A stretch of 35,251 bases of DNA from an uncultured Armatimonadota bacterium. GTDB taxonomy: Bacteria; Armatimonadota; Fimbriimonadia; Fimbriimonadales; Fimbriimonadaceae. Each line of letters begins with the position of its first letter. The first letter of the stretch is position 1. The position numbers and the translations under genes are program-made. Below the pieces are notes generated by a model, which had not been told where the DNA came from, made no database searches, and saw only the letters and a list, made by a program, of their open reading frames with translations. The stretch spans positions 1 to 35,251 of the forward strand of contig CAIYLG010000056.1 of the NCBI GenBank assembly GCA_903927025.1. The letters run 5' to 3'. This document shows, one piece after another, positions 27,284-35,135 of the stretch.

Positions 27284-29601
27284 AGTTCAGCGATGGCAAT
27301 TGGATGATGCGGAAGGGTGTCACGCCCTACTATGCGGCGGAAGCTTATGATGTTGAGGATCGTGGGTCCAGCCTGCGCGTGTATGCGCCTTCGCGCCCGA
27401 TCCGTCACCGTGGTGACACCCTTGAAGGACCGCTGCTCACGATCGAACTCGATTCTCCGATGGCGGACGTGATCCGAGTCAGCATGGTCAATCTCACTGG
27501 CTCGGACTCAAAGGGGCCAAACTTTCCCCTCGCCAGCCAAGAGGGATTCGAGGTTTATGCGGCCGTATCGGAAGAAATCTGCAGCCTTACAAGCGGGAAG
27601 CTCACCGCAAAGATCGATCGCAAGCGATGGAGCATCGACTTTTTGGCCCACGACGGCTCAGTAACCCATAGCCCAGATCGTGGAATGGGCATCATGAAGG
27701 TAGAAGGCGAAGGGCATTACATGATGGCCCAGCTCACCCTCGGGGTCGGCGAAGCAGTGTACGGCTTTGGCGAGCGATTCACTTCGTTTGTCAAGAACGG
27801 TCAAGTGGTGGACACTTGGAATAAAGACGGCGGTACCGGCAGCGACCAGGCCTATAAGAGTGTGCCGTTCTACATGACCAGCGCGGGTTACGGCGTGTTC
27901 GTCAATCACCCTGGCGATGTTTCTTTCGAAGTCGCTTCTGAAAAAGTCTCTCGGGTTCAGTTTAGTGTTGCCGGCCAGTCTCTGGAGTACTTCGTCATCT
28001 ATGGCCCGACGCCAAAGGAGGTTCTGCGAAAGTACACCCAGCTCACAGGACGCGCCGCGCTTCCTCCAGCTTGGTCGTTTGGTCTCTGGCTCACCACCTC
28101 GTTCACCACCAGCTACGACGAGCAGACCTGCACTGAATTCATTCAGGGCATGGCGGACCGAGATCTTCCGCTCCATGTCTTTCATTTCGACTGCTTCTGG
28201 ATGCGCGAATTCAACTGGTGCGATTTCACCTGGGATCCGCGGACTTTTCCAGATCCAGTGGGAATGCTCAAGCGGCTCAAAGAGCGCGGGCTCCGGATCT
28301 GCGTTTGGATCAACCCGTACATCGGTCAAAGATCACCCCTATTTGCGGAAGGGAAGGAAGGTGGCTACTTCATCAAGCGTGCCGACGGAAGCGTGTGGCA
28401 GACAGATCAGTGGCAGCCAGGAATGGCAATTGTTGACTTCACGAATCCCGCCGCAGTCGAGTGGTATTCCAGCCATCTCCGTCGCCTGATGACAATGGGG
28501 GTCGACTCGTTCAAGACCGACTTCGGTGAGCGTATCCCCACCGACGTTGTCTACTTCGATGGCTCTGACCCGGAGCGGATGCACAACTTCTACCCGTACC
28601 TCTACAACGAAGCCGTGTTCAACGTTCTGGAGCGGGGAAGAGGCAAGGGAGAGGCGACACTGTTTGCCCGCTCTGCCACCGCGGGATGCCAAAAATTTCC
28701 CGTCCACTGGGGTGGTGACTGCTACTCAAGCTTCGAGTCGATGGCGGAAAGCCTTCGTGGCGGGCTCTCACTTTGTTTAAGTGGCTTTGGCTTTTGGAGC
28801 CACGATATTGGTGGCTTTGAAGGAACGCCGCCGGTTGAGGTTTACAAGCGGTGGATCGCATTTGGACTGCTCTCCTCGCATAGTCGGCTTCATGGAAGCT
28901 CCTCTTACCGAGTGCCTTGGGTCTATGACACCGAAGCAGTCGATGTCCTTCGCTTCTTTACGCGGCTGAAGTGTCGCCTGATGCCTTATCTGTTTGCGTC
29001 TGCGGTTGAGGCGTCGCAAACAGGAGTGCCGGTCATGCGAGCGATGGTCTTGGAATTCCCTCATGACCCCGCCTGCACCACGCTGGACCGTCAGTACATG
29101 TTGGGCGATTCCCTCCTGGTCGCTCCGGTACTGTCGACTGATGGAAGCGTCACCTACTACTGCCCAGCCGGCGACTGGACGAACTTCCTCACGGGAGAAG
29201 TGATATCGGGTCCGGCTTGGCAAAAGGAGAAGCATGGCTTTCTCAGCGCGCCGCTGCTCGTAAAGCCAAACTCGATACTGGCGGTTGGAGAGGAAGACGA
29301 CAAGCCAGATTACGACTATGCAGGCCAGGTAACCCTGCGCATTTATCAGCTTGAAGATGGCGGATCTGCCAGCACCATCGTTCCGACTCTCCTTGGAGAG
29401 GCCGCGCTGACTGTCACTGCGAGTCGTGCAGGAGATCAAATCTCTGTTCACGTAGACGGCAAAGGCAACTGGAAGCTCCTGCTTATCGGAATCGATTCCG
29501 TGGGCGATGTTGCGGGAGGGGCAGCGGCATCTTCCTCGGATGGAACGCTGATCTTGCCCAGTGCGTCGCACGTCGAAATTAAACTCGATAAGGTGAAATA
29601 G
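27280..29601 (+). CDS. yicI: GH31 alpha-xylosidase (YicI type)
   Basis: This probable intracellular enzyme removes the alpha-1,6-xylose at the non-reducing end of xyloglucan oligosaccharides. The 773 aa match E. coli YicI (772 aa) in length and in motifs: nucleophile Asp414 in 'FKTDFGERIPTDV', acid/base Asp480 in 'VHWGGD', plus 'HFDCFWMREFNWCDFTWD' and 'GFWSHDIGGF'. There is no signal peptide, unlike the glycosidases on either side, so substrate must be imported. The ATG overlaps the GH26 stop by 4 bases. A 45-base gap separates it from the GH2 gene. Confidence 0.95.
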   Translation: MKFSDGNWMMRKGVTPYYAAEAYDVEDRGSSLRVYAPSRPIRHRGDTLEGPLLTIELDSPMADVIRVSMVNLTGSDSKGPNFPLASQEGFEVYAAVSEEICSLTSGKLTAKIDRKRWSIDFLAHDGSVTHSPDRGMGIMKVEGEGHYMMAQLTLGVGEAVYGFGERFTSFVKNGQVVDTWNKDGGTGSDQAYKSVPFYMTSAGYGVFVNHPGDVSFEVASEKVSRVQFSVAGQSLEYFVIYGPTPKEVLRKYTQLTGRAALPPAWSFGLWLTTSFTTSYDEQTCTEFIQGMADRDLPLHVFHFDCFWMREFNWCDFTWDPRTFPDPVGMLKRLKERGLRICVWINPYIGQRSPLFAEGKEGGYFIKRADGSVWQTDQWQPGMAIVDFTNPAAVEWYSSHLRRLMTMGVDSFKTDFGERIPTDVVYFDGSDPERMHNFYPYLYNEAVFNVLERGRGKGEATLFARSATAGCQKFPVHWGGDCYSSFESMAESLRGGLSLCLSGFGFWSHDIGGFEGTPPVEVYKRWIAFGLLSSHSRLHGSSSYRVPWVYDTEAVDVLRFFTRLKCRLMPYLFASAVEASQTGVPVMRAMVLEFPHDPACTTLDRQYMLGDSLLVAPVLSTDGSVTYYCPAGDWTNFLTGEVISGPAWQKEKHGFLSAPLLVKPNSILAVGEEDDKPDYDYAGQVTLRIYQLEDGGSASTIVPTLLGEAALTVTASRAGDQISVHVDGKGNWKLLLIGIDSVGDVAGGAAASSSDGTLILPSASHVEIKLDKVK

Positions 29602-29646
29602 ACTTATTGGGTACGTCTGCTCTTGTATCGCTCGACCATTAAAATC

Positions 29647-32427
29647 ATGAACCTCAGACTGTTCAGTCCGCTCACCCTTATCGCCGCCGCGATGTGCGCT
29701 TCTGCCGTCGCTTCGGCAGAAACTGCTGTCCGGCAGCACATCCTGTTTGACGACAACTGGAAATTCAAAACCGACCCCAACACCAGCATTGGAGGCAAGC
29801 AGATTGTCGACTGGCAGTGGGTTCCGGCGCCAGACGTCACTGATCTGGCTGTCCCCACTCTTCCAGATGCTCTTGCGAGCCAGGATTGGCGCAAGGGACA
29901 CGTCGGCGAGGATGTCTTCCACAATCGCTCGGGATTTGCCTGGTTCAAAACCACTCTTCCTGCTGGAATTTCCGCTGCGAAGGGCTCCAAGCGAGTCGTC
30001 CACTTTGACAGCGTGGACGACAACTGCGAAGTGTTCCTGAACGGCACGCTTCTCCTAAAGCACTATGTTTGGGACGATCCGTTTGATGTCGTCATTGACA
30101 GCGCGTATGATCCAAGCCGCGCCAATAGCCTGGTTGTCCTCGTTGAGAATACGGCAGGCGGCGGGGGAGTTTCGGGGCCAGTCGTCCTAACTTCTGCCAA
30201 GGATCAGGATCAACCCGAGTATGCCAAGCCAGCTTATAAGGACACTGCCTGGCGAACAGTTCACCTGCCTCACGACTACCTTCTAGAGGGCAAATTCACG
30301 CCAGCCGCCGATGCAAGTCACGGTTCGCTGCCACAAATCCCTGCGTGGTACCGAAAGACGTTCTCAGTTCCAACCGCCTGGAAGGGCAAAGAGCTTTCGA
30401 TCTCGTTTGATGGCGTCTATCGAAATTCCGTGATCTGGATCAACGGTCACCGACTGGGCAGGCACACCAGCGGCTACATCGGTTTCCAGCACGACCTCGT
30501 GCCGTACATCCACTACGGTGGCAAGAATGAGCTTTCCGTGTTTGTGGACCCACGCCAGTCTGAAGGCTGGTGGTACGAGGGGGCAGGCATCTACCGGCAC
30601 GTGTGGCTAGACATCACCTCACCGGTTCACGTCGCGCATGGCGGCACATTTGTGACGTCCAAGGTAAACGGAGTCAATGCCGTTTCAACGGTTGAGACGA
30701 CTGTTTCTAACGACACCGGGAAAGATAAGCTCTGCACGGTTTTGACCCAGGTGTTTTCCCCTGACGGTTCGAAGGTCGCCTCCAGCAGATCGACGCTACC
30801 CGTTGGAAAGTTCCATGCCAAGGCTGTTACCCAGAACCTCACAATTCCTAAAGCCCAGCTTTGGTCTCTTGAGTCTCCAAAACTCTATTCGCTTCACACC
30901 ACGGTTCTCCTTGGCGGCAGGACTGTCGACACCACCGAGACCAACTTTGGAGTCCGCACCCTTCGCTACGATGCGAAAACCGGCTTCTACCTAAATGGGA
31001 AGCCGGTCAAGATTCAGGGCACATGCAACCACCAGGATTTCATCGGAGTCGGCATCGGTATGCCGGACAGCGTGCTGGACTGGCGTATCAAGAAGCTCAA
31101 GGAGATGGGTTCCAACGCCTATCGCTGTTCGCACAACCCCGTTGCTCCTGAACTACTGGATGCCTGTGACCGACAAGGCATGCTGGTGATGGATGAGAAC
31201 CGTCACCTTGGAGAGGCGCTTGGTGGCAAGACGCCACATGGTGCCAAGTACGACGACCTCAGCGAACTGAGGGAGATGATCCTCCGAGATCGAAATCACC
31301 CCAGCATCATCATCTGGTCGATGTGCAACGAAGAACCGCTTCAGGGCTCTGACGAGGGCGGCAGGATCTTCGCCGCGATGATGAAGGAAGTCCACCGATG
31401 GGACACCACCCGCCCAATCTCCTGTGCCATGAACGGCGGTTGGGGCTACGGCATCACTTTGGTGGAAGACCTTCAGGGTGCCAACTACAACCCCAGCGGT
31501 TACGATGACTTCCACAAGAAATTCCCAGAGATGCCGTTCTTCGGCAGCGAAACCGCAAGCGCGGTCAGCACTCGGGGTGAGTATGTAAACGACCCTGTGA
31601 AGGGCTACGTGAGCGCTTACGATGTCAACGCTCCACCCTGGGCACAAACGGCGCAGGTGGCTTGGAAGGCCCTGGCTGATCGGCCCTATGCGGAAGGCGG
31701 CTTTGTCTGGACGGGCTTCGACTACAAGGGCGAGCCCACTCCCTATGGATGGCCATGCGTCAACAGCCACTTCGGCATCATCGACATGTGCGGCTTCCCC
31801 AAGGACAGCTACTGGTACTACAAGTCCTGGTGGGGCAAAGCCCCTGTCGTCCATGTGTTCCCTCACTGGAACTGGCCTGGCAAAGATGGCCAGAAGATTA
31901 ACGTCTGGGTTCACAGCAACTGCGACGAGGTTGAACTGTTCCTCAACGGCGTGAGCCAGGGCCGCAAGAAGATGCCTCATCTCGAGCATCTGGAGTGGAA
32001 TGTCAAGTATGTGCCGGGCACCCTGCTTGCGAAGGGTTACATCAATCACAAGCTGGTGACCACCGACAAGGTGGAGACCACCGGCAAGCCGGCAGCGATT
32101 GTGCTGAAAACGGATCGTAAGACGCTGACGCCTGACTCGGAAGACACGACCATGGTCGAAGTCCAAGTCGTCGACTCAAAGGGACGGGTCGTCCCCTACG
32201 CCAGCAATATGATCCATTTCGACATCAGTGGCGCCGGAGTTTGTCGAGGCGTCGGCAACGGCGACGCCAGCTGCCATGAACCCGACAAAACCAACCAGCG
32301 CTCCGCCTTCCACGGCCTGTGCATGGTGCTTGTTGGGTCAACAGACCGTAAGGGCAGCATCCACCTCAAAGCAACCGGAGCCGGACTCAAGTCCGCCAGC
32401 CTCGACTTCTTGTCGACGGCCAAATAG
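29647..32427 (+). CDS. Secreted GH2 glycosidase, probably beta-galactosidase
   Basis: This retaining glycosidase belongs to family 2. I start at ATG 29647 (926 aa), which opens directly into a signal peptide ending 'ASAVASA'; a TTG at 29623 would only add eight residues. Acid/base Glu562 is in 'WSMCNEE' and the nucleophile is Glu635 in 'FFGSETAS'. The C-terminus has Ig-like domains with 'NVWVHSNCDEVELFLNG'. Two sugar-binding jelly-roll-like segments occur in tandem before the barrel (about 60-170 and 230-325). Beta-galactosidase would remove galactose from xyloglucan or galactomannan; beta-glucuronidase or beta-mannosidase are less likely alternatives. It closes the hemicellulose operon and is followed by a terminator. 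Confidence 0.9.
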   Translation: MNLRLFSPLTLIAAAMCASAVASAETAVRQHILFDDNWKFKTDPNTSIGGKQIVDWQWVPAPDVTDLAVPTLPDALASQDWRKGHVGEDVFHNRSGFAWFKTTLPAGISAAKGSKRVVHFDSVDDNCEVFLNGTLLLKHYVWDDPFDVVIDSAYDPSRANSLVVLVENTAGGGGVSGPVVLTSAKDQDQPEYAKPAYKDTAWRTVHLPHDYLLEGKFTPAADASHGSLPQIPAWYRKTFSVPTAWKGKELSISFDGVYRNSVIWINGHRLGRHTSGYIGFQHDLVPYIHYGGKNELSVFVDPRQSEGWWYEGAGIYRHVWLDITSPVHVAHGGTFVTSKVNGVNAVSTVETTVSNDTGKDKLCTVLTQVFSPDGSKVASSRSTLPVGKFHAKAVTQNLTIPKAQLWSLESPKLYSLHTTVLLGGRTVDTTETNFGVRTLRYDAKTGFYLNGKPVKIQGTCNHQDFIGVGIGMPDSVLDWRIKKLKEMGSNAYRCSHNPVAPELLDACDRQGMLVMDENRHLGEALGGKTPHGAKYDDLSELREMILRDRNHPSIIIWSMCNEEPLQGSDEGGRIFAAMMKEVHRWDTTRPISCAMNGGWGYGITLVEDLQGANYNPSGYDDFHKKFPEMPFFGSETASAVSTRGEYVNDPVKGYVSAYDVNAPPWAQTAQVAWKALADRPYAEGGFVWTGFDYKGEPTPYGWPCVNSHFGIIDMCGFPKDSYWYYKSWWGKAPVVHVFPHWNWPGKDGQKINVWVHSNCDEVELFLNGVSQGRKKMPHLEHLEWNVKYVPGTLLAKGYINHKLVTTDKVETTGKPAAIVLKTDRKTLTPDSEDTTMVEVQVVDSKGRVVPYASNMIHFDISGAGVCRGVGNGDASCHEPDKTNQRSAFHGLCMVLVGSTDRKGSIHLKATGAGLKSASLDFLSTAK

Positions 32428-32435
32428 CCCCTCAA

Positions 32436-32464
32436 GCTCCTTCCCCATGCCCTGGGGAAGGAGC
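32436..32464 (+). terminator. Terminator after the hemicellulose operon
   Basis: GCTCCTTCCCC (32436-32446) and GGGGAAGGAGC (32454-32464) form a perfect 11-bp stem with a 7-base loop, 9 bases after the GH2 stop. AATTATTG follows rather than a pure T run. A smaller stem, CGCTTC-TGC-GAAGCG (32499-32513), comes next. Confidence 0.7.
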
Positions 32465-32637
32465 AATTATTGCTTCACTACCCTTCCCCAAAAGAGGGCG
32501 CTTCTGCGAAGCGAAGGTGTGGACCGATGGAATCGGGCCTAACCTGGTGACGAAGGCTCGGGTGCGTATTCCGGGCTCCTTTCGCACATTGATGTTGCCA
32601 AATCAGCTCATTCTCCACTTACTTCCCACTTTATTAA

Positions 32638-32892
32638 GGAATCGGGCGGACTTCCTCGAAAAGACCGCCACACTGGTCTTGGAGAAACTATATAGAAAAA
32701 TTAAGACCGAACCAGGACAACACAGATGGGTTCAAGTACGTAAAGTCGCTTAAAGATGCAGTCAAGCGCAGATTTGCCAACGAGTATCTGACCTGGATTC
32801 GAGCCGGTCGAGTTGGAATCGCCCCGGCCCGAGGCCGACTCTCACAGACGCACTGGCGCGTCATCTGCGCCAACCTCGATTCACTCGCATAG
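32638..32892 (+). pseudogene. Possible gene remnant (C-terminal fragment)
   Basis: A plus-strand frame is open from the TAA at 32635 to a TAG at 32890-32892 but has no ATG, GTG or TTG start. Its last 55 codons ('DGFKYVKSLKDAVKRRF', 'WIRAGRVGIAPARGRL') look coding in residue make-up and are basic. A 14-bp hairpin starts 8 bases after the stop, as expected after a real gene. I cannot assign a family. It could be the tail of a decayed mobile-element gene. The opposite-strand frame over the same DNA is less convincing. Confidence 0.25.
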
Positions 32893-32899
32893 GTTGGAT

Positions 32900-32933
32900 A
32901 TCGATATGGCTCGTAGCCGCGAGCCATATCGAT
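32900..32933 (+). terminator. Long inverted repeat, terminator-like
   Basis: ATCGATATGGCTCG (32900-32913) is the perfect complement of 32920-32933, giving 14 bp with a 6-base loop (TAGCCG), flanked by GGTT/AACC. No T run follows. It may be the terminator of the remnant just upstream or a recombination/mobile-element end. Confidence 0.5.
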
Positions 32934-33022
32934 AACCAGACTACAGGCATTCCCGCTTAATAGATCGTCTTTTTGCGACAGCGATGGCATCTGAGGACTT
33001 CAGATCTTATTCATAGAGAATT

Positions 33023-33049
33023 TTGACTGGGAAGTCTGATTCATATGTG
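33023..33049 (+). promoter_or_regulatory. Weak promoter candidate for the cysteine-rich cluster
   Basis: TTGACT (33023-33028) and TATGTG (33044-33049) are 15 bases apart, shorter than ideal, in A+T-rich DNA about 115 bases before the first ORF of the cluster. Otherwise the stretch 32934-33163 holds only a small hairpin (ATCTGA/TCAGAT, 32989-33005) and no gene that I can support. Confidence 0.3.
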
Positions 33050-33163
33050 AAAATAACAACAGAAGCTATCTTTAACTATGTAATATTGTCAAAAAAACGC
33101 AAAATGTGCGGTGTTGTAGGAGGTCCGGGCATTTGAGCTTAAAGTATTTGCAAAGGCGTATTA

Positions 33164-33683
33164 ATGCTCAAGTGCCGTGATGTCATAGTATTTGTACCGC
33201 TCGTATTGGCCAGTGCAATCGGCGTGATTTCTTTGCGAAGAGTATCTATTTCCGCTCAGCTCGGCGACTCTCGGTCAGCGGACGGGGGGGCAAATTGAGG
33301 AGGCACTACCCCGAAAAGGCACCAGAATTGCTCTGCCTGACAAAGACTATTTTGGCAGAAAAATCCAGAAAATGGCACAAAGGCCAATTGTTTCAATGCC
33401 ATCTTGTGAGTCCTGCACTTCAAAGCACATAAACTGGAGCACGCTTCGCTCCTTAAGTCGAGCGCAAACGGTTTTAGTGTTTTCGGAGTTGCCACGTGGA
33501 ACCAACAACGACTTGCGGTCGGATAGATTTCTTGTAATTCTGGACGATAAATCCCCAGTGTTGCCGCCGAAACTTCACGCGGTGGGTCCAGTGTGCGTCT
33601 GGATTGATCAGATGAATATAGTTACGGGTGGAACTTTGACATTTGCCCTTGATGCGGCTCCACTGAGGTCTAGCAGGCTTTGA
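33164..33683 (+). pseudogene. Membrane-anchored thioredoxin-like gene broken at a G7 tract
   Basis: ATG 33164 (AAAGG 7 bases upstream) opens a 44-codon frame with one membrane helix ('VIVFVPLVLASAIGVISL') that stops at TGA 33296. The frame one base later continues without a break to TGA 33681. The switch point is a run of seven G at 33284-33290: with six G the product would be one 172-aa protein. That product would have an N-terminal anchor, a strand-rich lead-in ('GTRIALPDKDYFGRKI'), a CxxC in 'PSCESCTSK' (Cys81 and Cys84), and a likely cis-Pro in 'VGPVCVWID' (Pro142), which is the thioredoxin pattern. The second part alone could start at ATG 33372 but would lack its anchor. Sequencing error, true decay and slippage-controlled expression are all open. 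Confidence 0.65.
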
Positions 33684-34237
33684 GCACTCGAGCATTCAGT
33701 TTGCTGGAAACGATCTCCTGCGTTGCCATCATCGCAATTGTAGCCGCACTGCTCACGCCTGTTTTTAGAAGTGCGAAGCTTGCTGGCCAGGTTACGGCGA
33801 GTGTGTCTAACTTGCACCAGATGCACCTTGCATTGTTGCTTTACCAAGCAAAGCAAGGAGAATCATCAGATGCAAACTCCATCTCTGCAATGGGGTTTCC
33901 AACTGTCTATCAACTTGACGGATTGGGACTGCCGGCCAAAGTTTGGAAGTCCCCTTGCGGGCGGAACCCTAGCTGGTTTCCAGCTCCGATCACTAAAGAG
34001 TATGAGTACTTCGCATCCACAAGCTTAACTCAGTTTGATGATGCATATCGCCATTTGCATGACAGAACCACTATGTTTATTGATATGAATTGTGCTGAAC
34101 ATGGCGATCCACTTATTAGTGACTATATTCCGCATAGAGCCCTAGGAGTTCAAATGTCTGGGGCCCTACTCAGACTACTAAAGCCTGGGGACTATATGTT
34201 TCAAGCTTGGTGGGCCGATAGCGAATCGCAACATTAG
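33680..34237 (+). CDS. Small pseudopilin
   Basis: TTG 33680 overlaps the stop of the thioredoxin-like gene (TTGA), giving 185 aa. The leader MSTRA is followed by mature 'FSLLETISCVAIIAIVAAL' with Phe+1 and Glu+5, so prepilin peptidase should process it. After the helix, 'NLHQMHLALLLYQ' matches the 'n.kqi.la...Y' region of related pseudopilins. The head domain has two cysteines ('SPCGRN', 'DMNCAEHG') that could form a disulfide, and it lacks the DGH ending of the larger pseudopilin at 18755. Base composition is more A+T-rich than in the housekeeping genes. Position suggests a shared operon with the thioredoxin-like and cysteine-rich proteins. Confidence 0.85.
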   Translation: MSTRAFSLLETISCVAIIAIVAALLTPVFRSAKLAGQVTASVSNLHQMHLALLLYQAKQGESSDANSISAMGFPTVYQLDGLGLPAKVWKSPCGRNPSWFPAPITKEYEYFASTSLTQFDDAYRHLHDRTTMFIDMNCAEHGDPLISDYIPHRALGVQMSGALLRLLKPGDYMFQAWWADSESQH

Positions 34238-34254
34238 AAATCGAGGAGAATTGA

Positions 34255-34560
34255 ATGAAGAAGACAATGGTTGTTTGCTTATCTTTCGTTATTGGCGCAG
34301 GATTGGCCTGGACCGATACTGGAAATCAGCCTTGTCCACCTGAGTCCTCCTTCTGCCCATGTGGGACCAATACTCTTGTCTCAGCAACACCTTGGTGTTG
34401 CAAAATGAGCCTTAACGGGTGCGCGCAATGGACGCTCAAGAAGTTCAACTGCAACACAGGATCAGGTTGCGCAGCGTCCACTGGTTATTACACGTCAGCT
34501 TCAGGCAACCCTGACTCTCCCTCCTGTGATCCTGGCAATGTGCCGTACTGTCACCCTTAG
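34255..34560 (+). CDS. Secreted cysteine-rich peptide (10 Cys)
   Basis: I know no family for this 101-aa protein. ATG 34255 has an excellent ribosome binding site (GAGGAG, 34243-34248, 6 bases away). A signal peptide (about 1-19, 'VVCLSFVIGAGLA') precedes a mature part of about 82 residues with ten cysteines, including a CxC (FCPCG) and a vicinal pair (PWCCK), and many Gly, Ser, Asn, Thr and Pro. The even number of cysteines and export point to five disulfides or metal binding. The thioredoxin-like gene two positions upstream would be a natural folding partner. It could be a surface adhesin tip, structural peptide, toxin or signal; the sequence does not say. Confidence 0.8.
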   Translation: MKKTMVVCLSFVIGAGLAWTDTGNQPCPPESSFCPCGTNTLVSATPWCCKMSLNGCAQWTLKKFNCNTGSGCAASTGYYTSASGNPDSPSCDPGNVPYCHP

Positions 34561-34586
34561 TTCTTGATGGTCGACTTTAAGAGACA

Positions 34587-35135
34587 ATGAGTGGTAATTC
34601 TCGAGTTTTGATTGTCGTTGGTGGAATTGCCGTATGTGGCCTGTTGTTCTGGCTCAAACCACCCCGGCGGACTATAGCAGATGTCGCTAAATCGACAACT
34701 GGTTGTATACAACGACGGGACGCAGATTGTGTTTTCGATTCAATACTTGAAGACGAAAGGCAGGCTCTTAACCTAACACCAAAGAAAATACAAGTCCTAC
34801 TTGACAGTTACGTGTTGCCCTGCTACGCCGATAGGCTTGGTTCTCCTAAAGTAGTTGCAACGCAGAATGATTCCCAGGGCACAGCAGAATATGGTGAGAT
34901 CTGGGAACGACCTAATCATAACAAGTTAATAATTGCGACAACTGCGGCAGCAACAGAACTTGGTCCGAGAACCATATGCTTGACCCAGTGGTTAATTTAT
35001 AATGCGATTGATGCTAAATACAGGGTGTCGCCAGAAGAAGACAAAGTCCGCCTCTACCGCATTGGGTTACAACGAGATAGCCAAACATTGATCAAGTTAG
35101 GATTTATGGGTATTGACCTGTTCCCCGTAGTTTGA
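34587..35135 (+). CDS. Membrane-anchored protein with four periplasmic cysteines
   Basis: I do not recognise this 182-aa protein. ATG 34587 has a weak AAGAGA upstream. One N-terminal helix ('VLIVVGGIAVCGLLFWL', about 7-23) followed by 'KPPRR' suggests a signal anchor. The outer domain has Cys in 'TTGCIQ', 'DADCVF', 'VLPCYA' and 'RTICLT', enough for two disulfides, and mixed helix-strand character. The TGA at 35133 coincides with the apparent left end (TGACCC) of an insertion sequence, so the natural C-terminus may be longer or different. It is the last gene of the cysteine-rich cluster. Confidence 0.72.
   Translation: MSGNSRVLIVVGGIAVCGLLFWLKPPRRTIADVAKSTTGCIQRRDADCVFDSILEDERQALNLTPKKIQVLLDSYVLPCYADRLGSPKVVATQNDSQGTAEYGEIWERPNHNKLIIATTAAATELGPRTICLTQWLIYNAIDAKYRVSPEEDKVRLYRIGLQRDSQTLIKLGFMGIDLFPVV

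Noticed and set aside
28777-30003. A 408-codon minus-strand open frame
   Set aside because: It lies antisense to the catalytic part of GH31 and the start of GH2, whose motifs are certain; residue make-up is not protein-like.
31153-32166. A 337-codon minus-strand open frame
   Set aside because: It is antisense to the GH2 barrel and C-terminal domains and is a by-product of codon bias.
32780-32830. tRNA T-arm-like GATTCGAGCC
   Set aside because: The flanking bases do not form the five-pair T stem and no D, anticodon or acceptor arms can be drawn.
32688-32990. A 100-codon minus-strand open frame
   Set aside because: It overlaps the remnant and the 14-bp hairpin, has no ribosome binding site and no recognisable domain; the plus-strand frame looks slightly more coding.
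33164-34560. Methylamine-dehydrogenase-like reading (MauD plus a cysteine-rich light chain MauA)
   Set aside because: A thioredoxin-like protein next to a cysteine-rich exported protein recalls mauD-mauA, but the cysteine spacing does not match MauA, and heavy chain, MauE and MauG are absent.
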